The notes under the pieces are model-generated. The model worked only from the letters and a program-made list of their open reading frames with translations. It was not told the origin of the DNA and searched no databases. A stretch of DNA of 64,000 nt from Tricholomella constricta (lineage: Eukaryota; Basidiomycota; Agaricomycetes; Agaricales; Lyophyllaceae): assembly GCA_013368375.1 (NCBI GenBank), contig JAACJP010000013.1, forward strand, positions 310,001 through 374,000. Direction: 5' to 3'. Positions 1-14,384 of the stretch are shown one piece after another. How positions within the stretch are numbered: the stretch's first letter is position 1; each line of letters opens with the position of its first letter. A program made the translations under genes and the position numbers.

Positions 1-1017
1 TTCATACCAAGCATGCTTGCCAACCAGCCTGTCTCAGGCACCCATCCTCGTATATTCGTCGAACCTCGTGCAGGGTCTCAAATCACTGCAGAGCGTCGAT
101 TGTCCGCGATAGAAATTGCCCAGAGATATCACATTGAGCAGCAGCAGCAGCAAAGTGCCCTCCCGACTCCGCCGACTTCCTCCTCGCCGCTTTGGTCTCC
201 AACTTTTGCTACTAGCTACCTCCCATCAACGCTATCACATGCATCTGGCTTTTGCGACACTCAGGAAACATTCCCCGAACAGTATTATGCCTCTAGACCG
301 ATTTCCCTCTCAGCAAGAGATTTCTCGGAAGAGCTTCGCCAAATCGAGGCTGCCAAGCGGAAGCTCAGCAACATAATAGGACTTCCAGGCGTCGCCCTCT
401 CGGACTCTAATTCCAACAATAGCTCAAGGGTGAAGAACCCGCCCATTCGTCAAGATTTCCTCCGCCATCCTTCTCCTGTAATAGACGTGTCTCTTATTCT
501 CAAGCAACATTCAACTGTCTCGCGTCTCGATAGCAATCCACCGAATCTTCTTATGCCTCGACCGAACGTTACTTCAGTCCCTCAACTACGGAATCTTTTA
601 GGCCAGCCGCCACAATCGATCCCAATGGCGCGTCTCATCCAACGACGCCTGTCCTCGGTCAAAGAGGAAGACGCAAATTACTCATTAAAGTCAGACAGTC
701 CTTCCCCGAATAGCCGCTACACGAAGCCTGAAGAGAACTTTCGTAACTCCGAATCTGCTGGCATGACACACGATGGTCACCACAATGGGAGGACTTCAAG
801 ACCGGATGGCAATATGACTACTAGAGGTGCAAACCTACAGGACGGACGAGGAAACGGAACGAAAGAGGATAACGGGGAGAAGGAGAACACCGCCAGCTCC
901 GCAAAGGGGAAGAACGTCGCGAAACCAACACCAAGAAAGAAATGGCGACCTCGCAAGAAGACTGCTGTTTCGTCCGCTCCAAATTCCCGGACTCTTGTCG
1001 ACGGTCAAGCCCGATGA
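1..1017 (+). CDS. C-terminal part of an unidentified low-complexity basic protein (5' end outside window)
   Basis: The reading frame is open from the window edge through a Met at 13 to a TGA at 1017, so the gene may begin upstream. I do not recognise a domain. The visible 334 residues hold a Gln run (five Gln near residue 43), a Ser/Pro/Thr-rich stretch, a probable short helix near residue 105 (EELRQIEAAKRKLSNIIG), many Asn/Ser-rich segments, and a strongly basic tail with PTPRKKWRPRKK near residue 312. The tail looks like a nuclear localisation or DNA-contacting patch. A nuclear regulator is therefore possible, but that is inference. The gene converges on the methylcitrate dehydratase gene, 137 bp away. 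Confidence 0.55.
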   Translation, partial: FIPSMLANQPVSGTHPRIFVEPRAGSQITAERRLSAIEIAQRYHIEQQQQQSALPTPPTSSSPLWSPTFATSYLPSTLSHASGFCDTQETFPEQYYASRPISLSARDFSEELRQIEAAKRKLSNIIGLPGVALSDSNSNNSSRVKNPPIRQDFLRHPSPVIDVSLILKQHSTVSRLDSNPPNLLMPRPNVTSVPQLRNLLGQPPQSIPMARLIQRRLSSVKEEDANYSLKSDSPSPNSRYTKPEENFRNSESAGMTHDGHHNGRTSRPDGNMTTRGANLQDGRGNGTKEDNGEKENTASSAKGKNVAKPTPRKKWRPRKKTAVSSAPNSRTLVDGQAR

Positions 1018-1153
1018 AGAAATGAAAAGGAACTATTGCTTGTTGCACTCGTCAGTTCATTACGTTTCGCTATGTGTGTCGAAGCGGGATCCTGTCATTT
1101 TGCTATCGTTGTTACACACTGTACGATGGTTCTACCTCTCTACGACAAAAAGC

Positions 1154-3161
1154 TTAGGCTTTAACAAAGAGATCCGTGAACTTGTGAACGGGAAGCTTAG
1201 AGAGCGAAGCTGCATCAGAGACAGTGTCCATGATCCTGTCGCGGGGCATGTTATAAGCCAACGAAGCAAAAATTGTGAAAGCGTGACGTACTTCTTTTGA
1301 TGAGTCTCGTCAAAGTGGTGAGAAATGTGCCTGAGGGACAGGGTGAGTACACCTGGCATGCCTGAAAAAGTAAACCTCGCACCTCTTGAACTTGTTGATC
1401 AATAAAGGGGTACCCTCAGCCCTCCTGCGCTTGTGGCCGACGGGGTACTCAACCTCAACTTCGTCAAGAACAGTACCATCGTTCAGCTCAACCAAGAGGG
1501 CATTTCCGATGGACCTCTTGGCAGGATCGTGATAGTCTACGCTGTAACGTTCATCCTCAATGCAGAAAATCTTGGCGCGGAGTGCATCAATGCGGGGGTC
1601 AGCAGCCGCAGCATCGGTGCTGTGAAGAATGTCAGCAGCAGCACTACGAATCAGCCCCGTCGAAAACTTACTAGCTTTCTGAGGTGAGTTCTCCGAAAAT
1701 GAGGGGATAAGCGACCATGTAGTTGATTGCATGGCTAGCAGAAAGTGTCAGAAACAGAAATTTTGAAAGGTATGAAGGAGACAGACTCACTCTCGATCGG
1801 CGAAGTTGTCAAGAGGACCCTGCTTGTCGATAATCCTCTTGGCAGCTTCCTGGGTGCGGATCTTCACGCTTTTGATATCGTCAGAAGTCTTTCCAAGCTC
1901 CTTGAGCTTGGCATGGATGATATGAGCAGCTTCGACGGCGGTCTGCGCGTGGAACTCCGCAGGGTACGAGATCTTGAAGAGAACATTCTCCATGATGTAT
2001 GATCCGTAGGGAATTTGGAATTCGAACGGTTTTCCCTGTGGAGATGGGAAAATATGAGAACTTCAGATAGCCAAAGAGTCAGAGAAATGCATTACTTTGA
2101 AAACAACGTCGTAGAAGCCCCAAGTCTTCGCCGTAAGGACGGATGGCAGGCCCTTCTCGCCTTTCTTGACCAACAAAGCGAGGTTGACAGCACGGGAGTT
2201 AGCATCTCCAGCGGCCCAAGATTTGCGGGGGCCCGTGTTGGGAGCGTGACGGTATGTGCGCAAGGCTTGCCCATCGACCCACGCCTGAGAGACGGCATCC
2301 ACGGTTTGGTCGCGGTTGAGGCCGAGCAATTTGGACACAACAGCAGTGGAGGCAACCTTCACGAGGACGACATGATCGATGCCGACACGGTTGAAGGAGT
2401 TGAGAAGGGCAAGGGAGCCCTGAATCTCGTGGGCCTTGATCATCGACTCCAGAATGTCGCGCACAGTGAGGGGTTGTCCCTGACGCGCGAGGTGGTCGGC
2501 AACCGCAAGGATAGCACCGAGGTTGTCAGATGGATGCCCCCCTAGGATGATAGTCAGCTTCCGATTCAGGCGTACAAATGATGCCTTACATTCTGCGGCC
2601 AAGAAGCAGTCGTTGAAATCCAACCAGCGGATGGCAGCTCCAATATTGAAGGCGCCGCGAATGGGGTCGAGCTGGTAGTTCGTTCCCGGAACACGGGTAC
2701 CTGCGGAGGAATGAGTCGGAAGGAGGTAATTTAGAAAAATGGGAGTTCTCACCATTGGGAACGATAGTTCCCTCGACCACAGGGCCCAAAAGCTTGGTAC
2801 AGTCCGGAAACCTCAATGCCTCGAGTCCGCACCCGATAGTGTCAATCAAGCACAACCTGGCGGTCTCAAAGGCAAGGTCGGAGTCGATGGTGTAGTTGTG
2901 AACATAGTCGGCGATGTCCTGGAGAACCTTGTCGGGTTCAGGACGCAGGGCAGACTCTCCGGCGTGTGCAGACATTGCGCGATGTTGTACGGAGAAAGCA
3001 GTAGGAGTGGGTGGTATCGATGACCGGGTCAAGTTGGCCGGAAGAGTTCCAGGAAGCTTGGAGGCAGTTGATGGAACGATAAGAGTTCGGAGAGCTCCGT
3101 TTTGTGTTTGACGGAAAACGCGACCTGCAGGAAGACCTACACGGACAGCTTTTTTAAACAT
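1154..3161 (-). CDS. prpD: 2-methylcitrate dehydratase (MmgE/PrpD family), mitochondrial
   Basis: Dehydrates 2-methylcitrate to 2-methyl-cis-aconitate in the methylcitrate cycle, which clears propionyl-CoA. The start at 3161 gives [18 protein letters not shown], a basic, acid-free leader typical of mitochondrial import. The PrpD fold follows: [20 protein letters not shown], then [131 protein letters not shown] and [20 protein letters not shown]. Several introns interrupt it. The last two are inferred near 1350 and 1270, and the protein then ends [13 protein letters not shown] at TAA 1154-1156. The family assignment is firm; the pathway role is known for fungal homologues. It shares a 143-bp intergenic region with the divergent Zn2Cys6 regulator. 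Confidence 0.93.
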
Positions 3162-3304
3162 GGCGCTGAAGAGTCTGGAGGAAGAGAACCAACAAGTTCG
3201 AGGACAACCAGGATATTCCACGACCCGTTCCAACTAAACTCGGGACTCGGCAAGCATACCAAGTTCCACCCGAGCACGTGACCTCTCCTTCACCACCCAT
3301 CATC
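3162..3304. promoter_or_regulatory. Short bidirectional promoter between prpD and the Zn2Cys6 gene
   Basis: Only 143 bp separate two divergent start codons, so both promoters must share this segment. A perfect CACGTG E-box lies at 3275-3280. CGG triplets near 3241 and 3248 and a CCG near 3270 could be half-sites for a zinc binuclear cluster protein. That last reading is inference, because such triplets are common. Confidence 0.5.
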
Positions 3305-6300
3305 ATGACCGACACATTGGCAAGTCCTGGCGCGTCAAAGAAGAGGCGGCTGCCTGGTGCCTGTGATATCTGTCGCAAGCGTAAAAGTAAGGAACATTCG
3401 TGCCCAGATAACCCCGTTTTTGACGCTATCTCGGCAGTCAAATGTGAGATCGACGGCGCGTCAATGTTCAACCGTCCTAATGTAGGAGCAATTCATTTCC
3501 AGGTGACAGCGGTGAGATGCCGGGAAACAAATGTTCTCATTGCATCTCGTTCAATTCCGAATGCACGCGTACGCCCCGCAAAAATGTGCGTTGCCATGGT
3601 CGATTACAGCAATTCCGCAGCTTTTGAATAAACAATAGGAACTAGCCTCCCAGAAAGAGTGGGTCCTTAAGTCCTCCAAAAGTTATATACACTTTATGCC
3701 AGGCGAAGGTACATACAATACCTGGAAGGACGCGTCGCCCTTCTGGAAGCGCGCCTAGAAAATGTAAGTTTAGCGGAGCGGTACCGACAGCTGCACCTTG
3801 ACACGCCTTCCTAGCCTCAACAAGATATTCTGGATGGCCCACGTCATTCTAGACCGAGAAACAAGGTTCCTCACCTAGAGTCGTTTTAACCTACACCCAG
3901 AGTACCGCAGGGAGCGCCCTCTGGGAATGATTTTGTTCATTCGACGCATTTTGGCGATACTGATGATGAGAGCGACGACGGCGACGACCTCGGCCATATT
4001 GCCCTGACACAGCATTTCAGCCAAATGGATCTCGAAACCATTGAAGGCAGGTTCTTTGGGCCATCCAGGTAAGTCCTCTCTACACCTGTATCATCATCGT
4101 CGATGCTCAACGGTTGACAAAGCGCATTTATACTAATGAAGAATGCTATGATGGCAAAGCTGCAAAACCTTGGTCCATCAGAACGAACATCTGGCGAAGA
4201 ATTTCGACGTCCAGTTTACTGGGACATTCGGCCGGCAAGGACAATAATTTCAGACAATCTAACAATATATTGACTGCATTTTGTAGTGGGAGCGTGCTTA
4301 CATAAAGAGCGCCATCCCGAATTATTCAATTCCCCCAGTGGACCTCCTGATGGCTCTCGTGGACGTTTATTTCGACCATGTCAACGTCCATATGCCGCTC
4401 CTACATCGGCATTCTTTCGAGAAGTCCCTTGCGGAGAATTTTCATTTCCTTGATCCTAGTTTCGGCGCGACTGTCTTGCTCGTTTGTGCTGTTGCCTCTC
4501 GGCACGTCATCGATCCCAGAGTATCTACTGCTACGATTCGCGACTTTCCTCTGGCTGGTCATATTTTGCACAGGTCCCCATTCTCCGTAACTATACCCTT
4601 CACAAAGCAAACATCTATGATCTACAGTACTACTGCGTATGTCCTTTGCGCATGTCCTCACATCATTATTGGTCATGGCCATCCTTCATTTCAGCTTGCA
4701 GCCATGTATCTCTTTGGAACTTCTGTTCCAAATGCAAGCTGGATCCTCCTAGGGCTTGGTGTACGTTTTGCCCAGGAGGAAGGGACGCATCGACGCAAGG
4801 CTGAAGGCCAGAAACTTACCTTGGAAGACGAGTTATGGAAACGAGCATTCTGGTCAATTTCGTCTGGATGCATTACGTCTGGGTTTTAAACAATGTCCTG
4901 GCAGGTTTTTGATATGTTTCGGTCGCTTCTCGAGTTCCTTTCTTGGGCGTCCATTGTCAATTCAGGACGAAGAGTATGGATCCTCTTCATTGACATGAGC
5001 TGTGCGCTCAATCTATGAATCTATAGCTTCGATATCGACAGGATAATCGAATGTGACGATGAATACTGGGACTGCAGTGTCGATTCAGAATTTCGTTCAA
5101 ACAACCACTCAACAAGTCGTCCTATGTGACTTCCTTCGTCTGCTGTCTTAACCTTTGTCAAATACTTGCATTCTCTATGCGGACGCTTTATTCGACGGAG
5201 AAGGCAAAGGTCTAATCCGGCCATGTCGGAAACGAGTGGCAGCACCGCCTGGTGACACAGATTGACTCGGCGTTGAATCGATGGAGTGACTCGGTTCCTG
5301 AGCATCGTACGTTGCCTTCATTCTTTCTCCCCGCCGTTTGCCGACCGATTTGCAGTTAAGTGGGATCCACGTCGCGAGAACCCGCTGTTTTCTGATCAGT
5401 CGACTGCCCTATATCTCGTTTTCTACTATGTTCAAATGCAAATCCACAGACCATTCATAGTACAAAAGGACTTACCGATGTCCTATGCCTCCCTCACTGT
5501 CTGTATCACTGCAGCACGGGCCTGTGGCCATGTCCTTGACACTCAGTTTAAGAAACGAGCCCTTGCCCTTCCACACGTTGTAGTTGAGTCTCTAGCTGTG
5601 TTAGGCGCTAAACATGACTATATTGAAAGCGTTCTAGATTTCAGCTTTTACAGCTGGTATCGTTCTTTTACTCAGTATCTGGAGTGGCCGCATTGAGGCT
5701 GGTCATCAAGATGATATCGCCGTTGTTCAAAGTTGCTTGCATACTCTAAAGACTTTGGAGCCCACTTGGCATATTGCTGGCCGTCTGTGGTACGTAGAAT
5801 TCACTCCTGGCCTGTGGCGTCAAGCTTATCCGCGATGCAGGGACATGTTGAATGAACTCGCTAACGTGCGCGAGCCGCAGGTGGGTAAGCTAGTACCTCG
5901 GAGAGACCCTAAACAGCACATCCTTGAGCCTCGCGGGGTTACTTTCCTTGCTCAAGTGGAGGCTTCGACGTCGTCTCTGGAAAGCCAGATGTCGGGAGCC
6001 ACTGGTTGGGGCGATTCGGCGGCCTTGTTCTCGCAACCTGAAGATCATGTCCCTCATCCGCCGATATCCGTCCTCGATCAAAACCACGATCCTCACCTCG
6101 TTGCGGCAGATATTGGGCTGCATACTCACGATTTCCCGCATATCCCGGCCTTTAGAGGGGAACATTTACCTACACCTCCTATGGTCGAACACGAGGGATG
6201 TGCATGGGACAAGGCAGGCTCAGATAATACTTCATCAAACCAAAGCTCGCGCCCAATTGAAGAACAGTTTGCGATCTCGATGTGGTCAAATGCGCCGACA

Positions 6301-6418
6301 GGTTTCAAGCAAGTTGTGCATTGCTCTAGGTTCCTCTCGTGGGTCCGACGAGCAATCTTCTAGTCTGGCAGAGTGGGATGCATTTATCGCGAACATGGGA
6401 AGGACAGGTAAAACTTAG
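3305..6418 (+). CDS. Zn2Cys6 transcription factor with fungal-specific middle homology region
   Basis: The spliced N-terminus contains GACDICRKRKIKCDSGEMPG followed by NKCSHCISFNSECT, giving the six-cysteine spacing C-x2-C-x6-C-x9-C-x2-C-x6-C of zinc binuclear cluster DNA-binding domains. The finger needs three exons: 3305-3386, a 6-nt micro-exon at 3438-3443, and one starting at 3503. A linker with YIQYLEGRVALLEARLEN resembles the usual dimerisation coil. An acidic stretch follows (DDESDDGDDLGHIALTQHFS, then FFGPS). The fungal transcription-factor domain is visible as DLLMALVDVYFDHVNVHMPL, LHRHSFEKSLAENFHF, SWILLGLGVRFAQEEGTHRR and LEDELWKRAFW. The end, MWSNAPTGFK then LAEWDAFIANM, matches the usual ending of this basidiomycete subfamily. 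The target is unknown. Its divergence from prpD by 143 bp makes prpD a candidate target, which is inference only. Confidence 0.88.
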
Positions 6419-6529
6419 GTCCAAAGTTCCCCGATACCCAAAATACCAAGCTACAAATCGTACGGCTTTTTCGGAGTGGATAGACTAATATACATGATAT
6501 AGTACATGAAGCCGCGACATTTCAATATT

Positions 6530-7311
6530 TTAAGTTCTGGCCCTCAATGGCCCTCTTTCGCTCCTCCGTGTATGTCCGAAATGTTCACTCCGTCTCCTAC
6601 GAGAACCTCGTGATTCGTTAGGGTTGTTATTACGACGCTCCCGGGAATCTTGTGCGCGAGCAGGGTTGACGCTTTTGTCCGCGGTTTTGTTTCCACGATC
6701 GCGGTTACCAAGATCGCCATCGACAGCTCGTTTTCTGTGGGTGTAATCGCCACCGTGCTCGCCGCTTCTTCTAGACTTGTAATGATCACGGCGAACCAGG
6801 TGATGATGACTTTTTTCTTTGTGCGTGCCCTCTCTGCCGATCCCGAAAAGGCGACGAAGAATTACAAGTCCCATGCCGTTATGCTCTCCATCGCGGTTGG
6901 CTACGTCGACGCTGTTGATGTTGATCGCGTCTTTGATGGAACTGCGTCCGAGTATATTGAGGTTCGTCTCGAGTAAAGAAGAGAATCCACCCATGCGATC
7001 TCCGTCAGCCTCGCAATAGCCCCCTAAGAGGTCGTCGAATAAGCGAAGTTCGTCGGTCTGCCGGCATTCCCTGTTGTGGTCCATCATAAGGCGGAGTGTG
7101 GCGCAGGGGTCGTCGAGGGATACACCAAGGATATAGAACCCGCCGTGACGACGGCCAATGGCCGACTAGAATACCGATCGTCAATAAGAACCAAAGCGTG
7201 TTGAGGAAAATGACTTACGACATCGGTGCCAACGCTAGCGAGGGGGGCGGCACACGCGGCGGATGCTCCAAGGAAGAGGACAGATTTCAAGATGGTGGTA
7301 TAGGAAGGCAT
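6530..7311 (-). CDS. Small secreted protein with an Arg-rich tail, function unknown
   Basis: The start at 7311 gives MPSYTTILKSVLFLGASAAC followed by AAP, a typical signal peptide with a likely cut after an Ala around residue 20-22. One intron is clear (7166-7218, GTAAGT..CTAG); exon 1 is 7219-7311 and exon 2 is 6530-7165. The mature part starts with an ordered-looking region (GRRHGGFYILGVSLDDPCAT, RLFDDLLGGYCEADGDRMGG) and then turns into a long hydrophilic tail rich in Arg, Asp, His and Asn. I recognise no family. Secretion is inferred from the leader. A TATA-like box lies about 80 bp upstream. Confidence 0.68.
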
Positions 7312-7390
7312 AGGTTTAAAAGAGTGTATGTATAGTGAATAAAGACTGTGAGTGGGCTTGATCCTGCGTTGCAGAAGCGCGCAGCTGGCC

Positions 7391-7398
7391 TTTATATA
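7391..7398 (-). promoter_or_regulatory. TATA-like box of the small secreted protein gene
   Basis: The minus strand reads TATATAAA here, about 80 bp upstream of the ATG at 7311, a normal distance for a fungal core promoter. Confidence 0.5.
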
Positions 7399-7552
7399 GC
7401 TTTTCCAGACGGGCTGACAAACTGTCAGCCATGGCGTGTCCATTGCCATTTGCGGACATCCGGCCTGCTGGTCAAAGTTGCAATTTCAGAGCGTTAAAAT
7501 TCATCTTACAATCTAGTCTACATAAATAGTTGATAGTCTATTATACACGCCT

Positions 7553-9817
<2,265 letters not shown>

Positions 9818-10213
9818 TTTGCGTAGAGGTGGAGGGGGGTCAATAGAAGGAAGTGATTTTGAATTGGAAACTGGAGGCATTTTGTATTGCTACAAGTCGC
9901 AAGAGGCAAAAATGACGTGCGAGGTGATGGTTCAATATCACGCAATCCATCGAATCGTCTCTGTGAAATATTTAATTCTTTTCTCACCGGCGACATTCAG
10001 AAGCCTGGTAGAAAGTAAACAACGCAGACATTTCATGCAGTTGAAAGCATATGGCCTTGACATGGCAACCCGGATATTGCGCGTTGAGTGAATGCCTAGC
10101 AATGCTTGAATAAATATAGTCATTGTGAAAAACAGTGGGTATACAAAAATGTCAGTTGGAGATTACTTTTACATGGTACTTGTTCTAATGCGAATACTAC
10201 TACAATGCCGCCC
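9818..10213. other. Intergenic: upstream of MET3, downstream of the membrane-protein gene
   Basis: 396 bp of mixed sequence with no convincing ORF. The short frames here overlap the MET3 start or are AT-rich. It should hold the MET3 promoter, but I see no clear palindromic ATGRYRYCAT sulfur-regulator site. Confidence 0.4.
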
Positions 10214-12047
10214 TCATGAGTCTGATGCAGAGCCAAGTTGAAGCATGATAGGGCTGAGAGAGGTCGTTATTTTCACCTGCCCTTGAATGGCACCATCGCC
10301 ATGCGTTGGTCGTCTACCCCATCCAACCCAGCCTGCAAGTTGGTTGGTGGATTGCTGATCAGATTGATATGACCGCGGCCGCCATTGTAAAAGAGGATCC
10401 ATCGAGGACGGAAAATTAGGTTTCCGCACAGAAACCTTGCCGAGCTTGCTTTGAACGTTATACGTTCCTTCATAATCCTTGTCGAGAATTACATCCGTGT
10501 CCCCGTCAGTGTTCTGCACAGTGAGCTGCAGGGGTGTCGGAGGCGTCGACTTCTCGTTGTTGGCCTCAATTCTCAAGGGACCATTGAAGGTCTTGACGTC
10601 GGCGACGAATGAATAAGGTGCACCGTGCGGAGGGGGAAGAGAGGATGAAGCGACGAAGGTGATCCGTGCGTGGATCCCGCTGTGAGTCGAGTGAGATTAA
10701 ATCGTCGGAAAAACGCTGAATCGTACGCACCCATCACCGGTGTCCAGAAATAATGAGGTTGGAATAGTTGCTGTGGAAAGGTGTTCCAAAGTTACGTTAG
10801 CATCGATGTCGCTGATGTTGTTGAAGTTAGCTTTGCATGTTCGACAAGTAACATTACAACATACCCTTTGATGCCATCCAAGGACAAAGCTGCCGTTGTA
10901 TAAAAGGTACCAATAATATGAGCGTAGGAGTTCTTTACAGAAATTTTGGAAGCCTTCAAAGACTACAAACGTAACAGGTCAGAAATCATTTCGTAACCAG
11001 AAACAGGACTCACCACTGCAACGACATCAAGACCTGCGCCTTCGATGACAAGATTTTTGAAGAATAAATGATCCTCCAGATCTCCAAAAGTTTGCGAAAA
11101 CCATGGTAAGTACGTGATGAGATTTTCGAGAATCACTGAACGTCGTTTGCTGGGCACCAGAATTTCTATATTGACCCCAAGAAAATCTGATTTTCCCAAT
11201 GGCCTGGACACCTGGGATGCGTGAAGATTAGAGATCAGTAGCCAGCAAATTGCAAGGCGACATACAAAGACAAAAAGTCCTCTGTTATTCCCTGAATCAA
11301 TGAAGCAAGCCGAGGTTTGATGAAGTAGCTCCTCAGTGGAAGCATACGCATCGACCTTGAAAACGACTTTTGAAGCCGATTTATCAGGATTTATATCCAC
11401 GATCAGATGTCCATTGGCATGGATCGAAGTTGATGCGATGGTAGAGATATTGGAACGTATGTAGAAGGAGCCGGAATAATTGAGCGTGTGTTGAACCCTG
11501 CACAAAAGTTCGAATTCAGGGTGGCTCAGTTCAACAGAAAGACATACTTTGCGGTGAACGATGGTAGCATATGCGAGCCGACGTGATCCCATTCGCATTT
11601 TGCGGTGTCTCCAAGGGCCCAAACGTCCGAACCAGATATGCTTATTGCCGTCCCAGTGTCGGGGTCGCTGTCCCAAGAAGGAGGTCCGAAATTTATGGCA
11701 GTGTCCTCCTGTTGCTGCTTCTTCTACCAGTATATAAATTAGGGTCGAGCCAAGCTTGAAAGGCCACGGCGCACCACGATGATGATTGGCACTCCAATAA
11801 TAATCGATAGGAGGACGTAGATAGCAAAAGCAATCAGTATTGCGCGCCACAACCTCGGGTCAATACCCTTCGGCGAGGAGCGTTCCTTCGCTATTAGCTT
11901 TTGACGAGCCTCAGATGTTTCGTAGTCGGGAAGAGGAGAGTCTGAGCGAGCTGCAGCTTTCTCCGGGAAACGCAGCGTGGGTCCACCGAAGAAGGGATCA
12001 TGGAGCTGCTTAGATCTCTGCTGCTCTTCTTCATCCAATATGATCAT
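10214..12047 (-). CDS. Single-pass membrane protein of unknown function
   Basis: The start at 12047 gives an acidic cytosolic-looking N-terminus (MIILDEEEQQRSKQLHDPFF, SPLPDYETSEARQKLIAKE). It is followed by a transmembrane segment near residues 68-92 (RAILIAFAIYVLLSIIIGVP). After an intron near 11720-11790 a non-membrane region begins (EDTAINFGPPSWDSDPDTGT, SGSDVWALGDTAKCEWDHVG) and continues as Asn/Ser-rich, beta-strand-like sequence (VQHTLNYSGSFYIRSNISTI, VSVRKPNFPSS). It ends LSPIMLQLGSASDS. At least five introns interrupt it. The topology suggests a type II membrane protein with an extracellular or lumenal beta-rich domain. I know similar architectures only as conserved hypothetical proteins of mushroom fungi and give no function. 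Exon joins in the middle are uncertain. Confidence 0.65.
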
Positions 12048-12246
12048 GGTTGGATCGACAGCGCTCAGCCCAGAGAGCTCGACGACCGCATATGAAAGCT
12101 GGGAGGGTTTGCAAACGTGTGAAGCTTGTAATGAGACAAATCTCAGCCCTTGCTTATGTAACGAAGAGTCCGCGTCCTAGTATGTCGATAGAAATCATAA
12201 TCTAAATCAGTACAGGTATAATACATTGTGTAGTCTCTAGGTGCAG

Positions 12247-14384
12247 CTATAGTTCTCCGTGTGTGGCACCAGGCCCATTCTCCTTTCCAGATGGTCTAAA
12301 TATCGACAACAAAGCGTTGATTCCACAATGCACACAGTCGAGCAAGAACCCCAGACATTCTACCGTGCTGTTCTTGCAAACACGGTAAAGGGAGGCGATT
12401 CGAAGCTGCGCTTCCTCTAAGACATCCACGAGAGGGTCGTGCCCCACTTGAGGTGACGGCCGCAGCTGCTGTGATCGTTAGTTGTGGTGCGATTAGGAAA
12501 TAGGGCATAACGCACTTTGTGGGCCATTGAGTATTGTTCCGTTTTGGTAATGAGATTCTCTGAATCCAACGAGCTCATCGCAGACCACATGGTGCGAAAT
12601 TTGTTGACAGCTTCCAGACTTTCAACAAAGCGATGGAGGGTATTCATAAGGGCCACGACTTCCGAGCGTTGGAGCAGGTTAGCATTAGAATAGGGACTGT
12701 AGAACAATCAATATCGGTCGTCCATGATAATAGCGTTTCGAAACTTACTCAAGAGTCCTTTCGTCGAGTTCGAAGAGAATCTTCATGGCTGTAGCCAAGC
12801 CGGTGGTCTGAACTTTGCCCCATAAGCGGCATTTGTGGCATCCCACACAGTCCATGATACGAGTGACGTTGCGGAAGTGAGTCTTGAACTCCTCCTTTAG
12901 TACCTACGGATGAAGCTCAGTAACCGCTACGCTCCTAGGGCAGGTGGAAGCCTTACATTAGCGTTCTCCCCCCGGAATAGGACAGTCTCGTCAAATTTGC
13001 CAACATTTTGTGCGATGTTAACGACTTTGAAGATCCGGGAAAGTGTTTTTTGATCGTCTTCATGTGTCCCTGAAGAACAGTAGTCGTATGACGAGAGATA
13101 TGGTCCCAGACGAGAAACAGCACGAAGCAGAAGGACGGTGTTGAAATACATGTATTGTAACCGTTCTGGGTGGGATGCGACCCTGCTAATAAAGCATTCC
13201 AGGTTTGGCGCCTATGACTTTGTCAGAGTTTCGTTCTTAGATAAGGCGCTTATATCTGCTTACCCATTGCCCAGTTGTTTGGTTAAGATAATCAAGACAT
13301 ATGTGCGTTGATATCGACGCGTGCAAACCTGAGGTGTCGTAAGCTCCTACGGTATGAGTAATCCATGTCAGGACGCACCCGAGATAACCTTGTAATATAC
13401 TCTTTTCTCCAGACAGTGCTCCGCGTGATCAATTCCATCTTCTTTTTCACCAAATACTTCAGACATGGAGTCAGGAAGAGACACAGGTGCGGGAGATTTT
13501 CCACCCATGAGATTCAACTCCGAGAGCCCGAAGCAATTCTCCTCGTATATTGAGCGCCATATTCGGTGTGCATCTGGTCCAGAGTAACCAGTGAAACGCT
13601 CCGGTACGGTCGAGAGATCAAAATAATCTCCCTCTGTCGCGATATAAGAAAAAGAGTTGTATTAGGAGAACTTGCACTTACCAGTGTTATCGTCCAGAAA
13701 ACAAAAATCCGAGTCTCGGTAGTAGCATCCGGGTAGTTCATGGCGCTACGAGACGTCAATGAAGGGGCGACCTGCGTCTGATGAATTTAAATGTGTACCT
13801 TTTCTATGGAGGACGACTCTAGCTTGCTTAAAGTCATTGACCGCCATTTTTCTGGTACGTCGCTCTAGATAGATTATGAACCACATGGACTGTATCGGAA
13901 GGAAAGTTCTGACTTCATCCACCGTTGTAATGGCACACCCTGGATCACTACAAGAACCATACTCATCCCAGAAAGGGCATTCGCGATCTAAATCGACCTG
14001 ACGTATGGTGTCATTGAGGTGCCTATGTAACAGAATACAAAGAGGCACACCTGGAAGTATTTGAAAAATGGCAAGCGCACAAGGTCTGAAAGATTGCTGA
14101 ACAGTTCCTCGTTCACGCTTTCCACGGTTTCGTAATCGCACATTGTAGTCTCTATCGGACCTGTGGGCTGCAGAAGGTTGAGGGACGATCTCTGGTACAG
14201 GCTGAGGTAGATATGTACACACCTTGTAGTTTTTACATTCAGAATGCTTTGTTGGGTGATGTTCTAGGACATCATGGATCCCTTTTCTGACGAGAGCGTC
14301 TGATAGGAGTGAGGATGCATGTACAGCCTGCCCTATGACGTCCAGGAGCAATACAAGGGTGCTTGCTCGGAGTGTCAGCTTCAT
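12247..14384 (-). CDS. ERO1: Endoplasmic reticulum oxidoreductin-1 (Ero1)
   Basis: Flavoprotein thiol oxidase that reoxidises protein disulfide isomerase in the ER lumen. I chose the start at 14384 because [20 protein letters not shown] makes a signal peptide; another ATG lies 36 nt upstream. Diagnostic segments are [20 protein letters not shown], then [65 protein letters not shown] and [20 protein letters not shown]. The CVGCHKC segment carries the active-site CxxC next to the FAD. About eight short introns are present. The protein ends around residue 540 with a hydrophobic stretch ([20 protein letters not shown]) that may associate with the membrane. It is divergent from the vigilin gene across 476 bp. 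Confidence 0.93.

Noticed and set aside
10963..11850. 295-codon minus frame taken as a separate gene
   Set aside because: It reads through introns and wrong-frame exons of the membrane-protein gene (10214-12047); the spliced frame gives the better protein.
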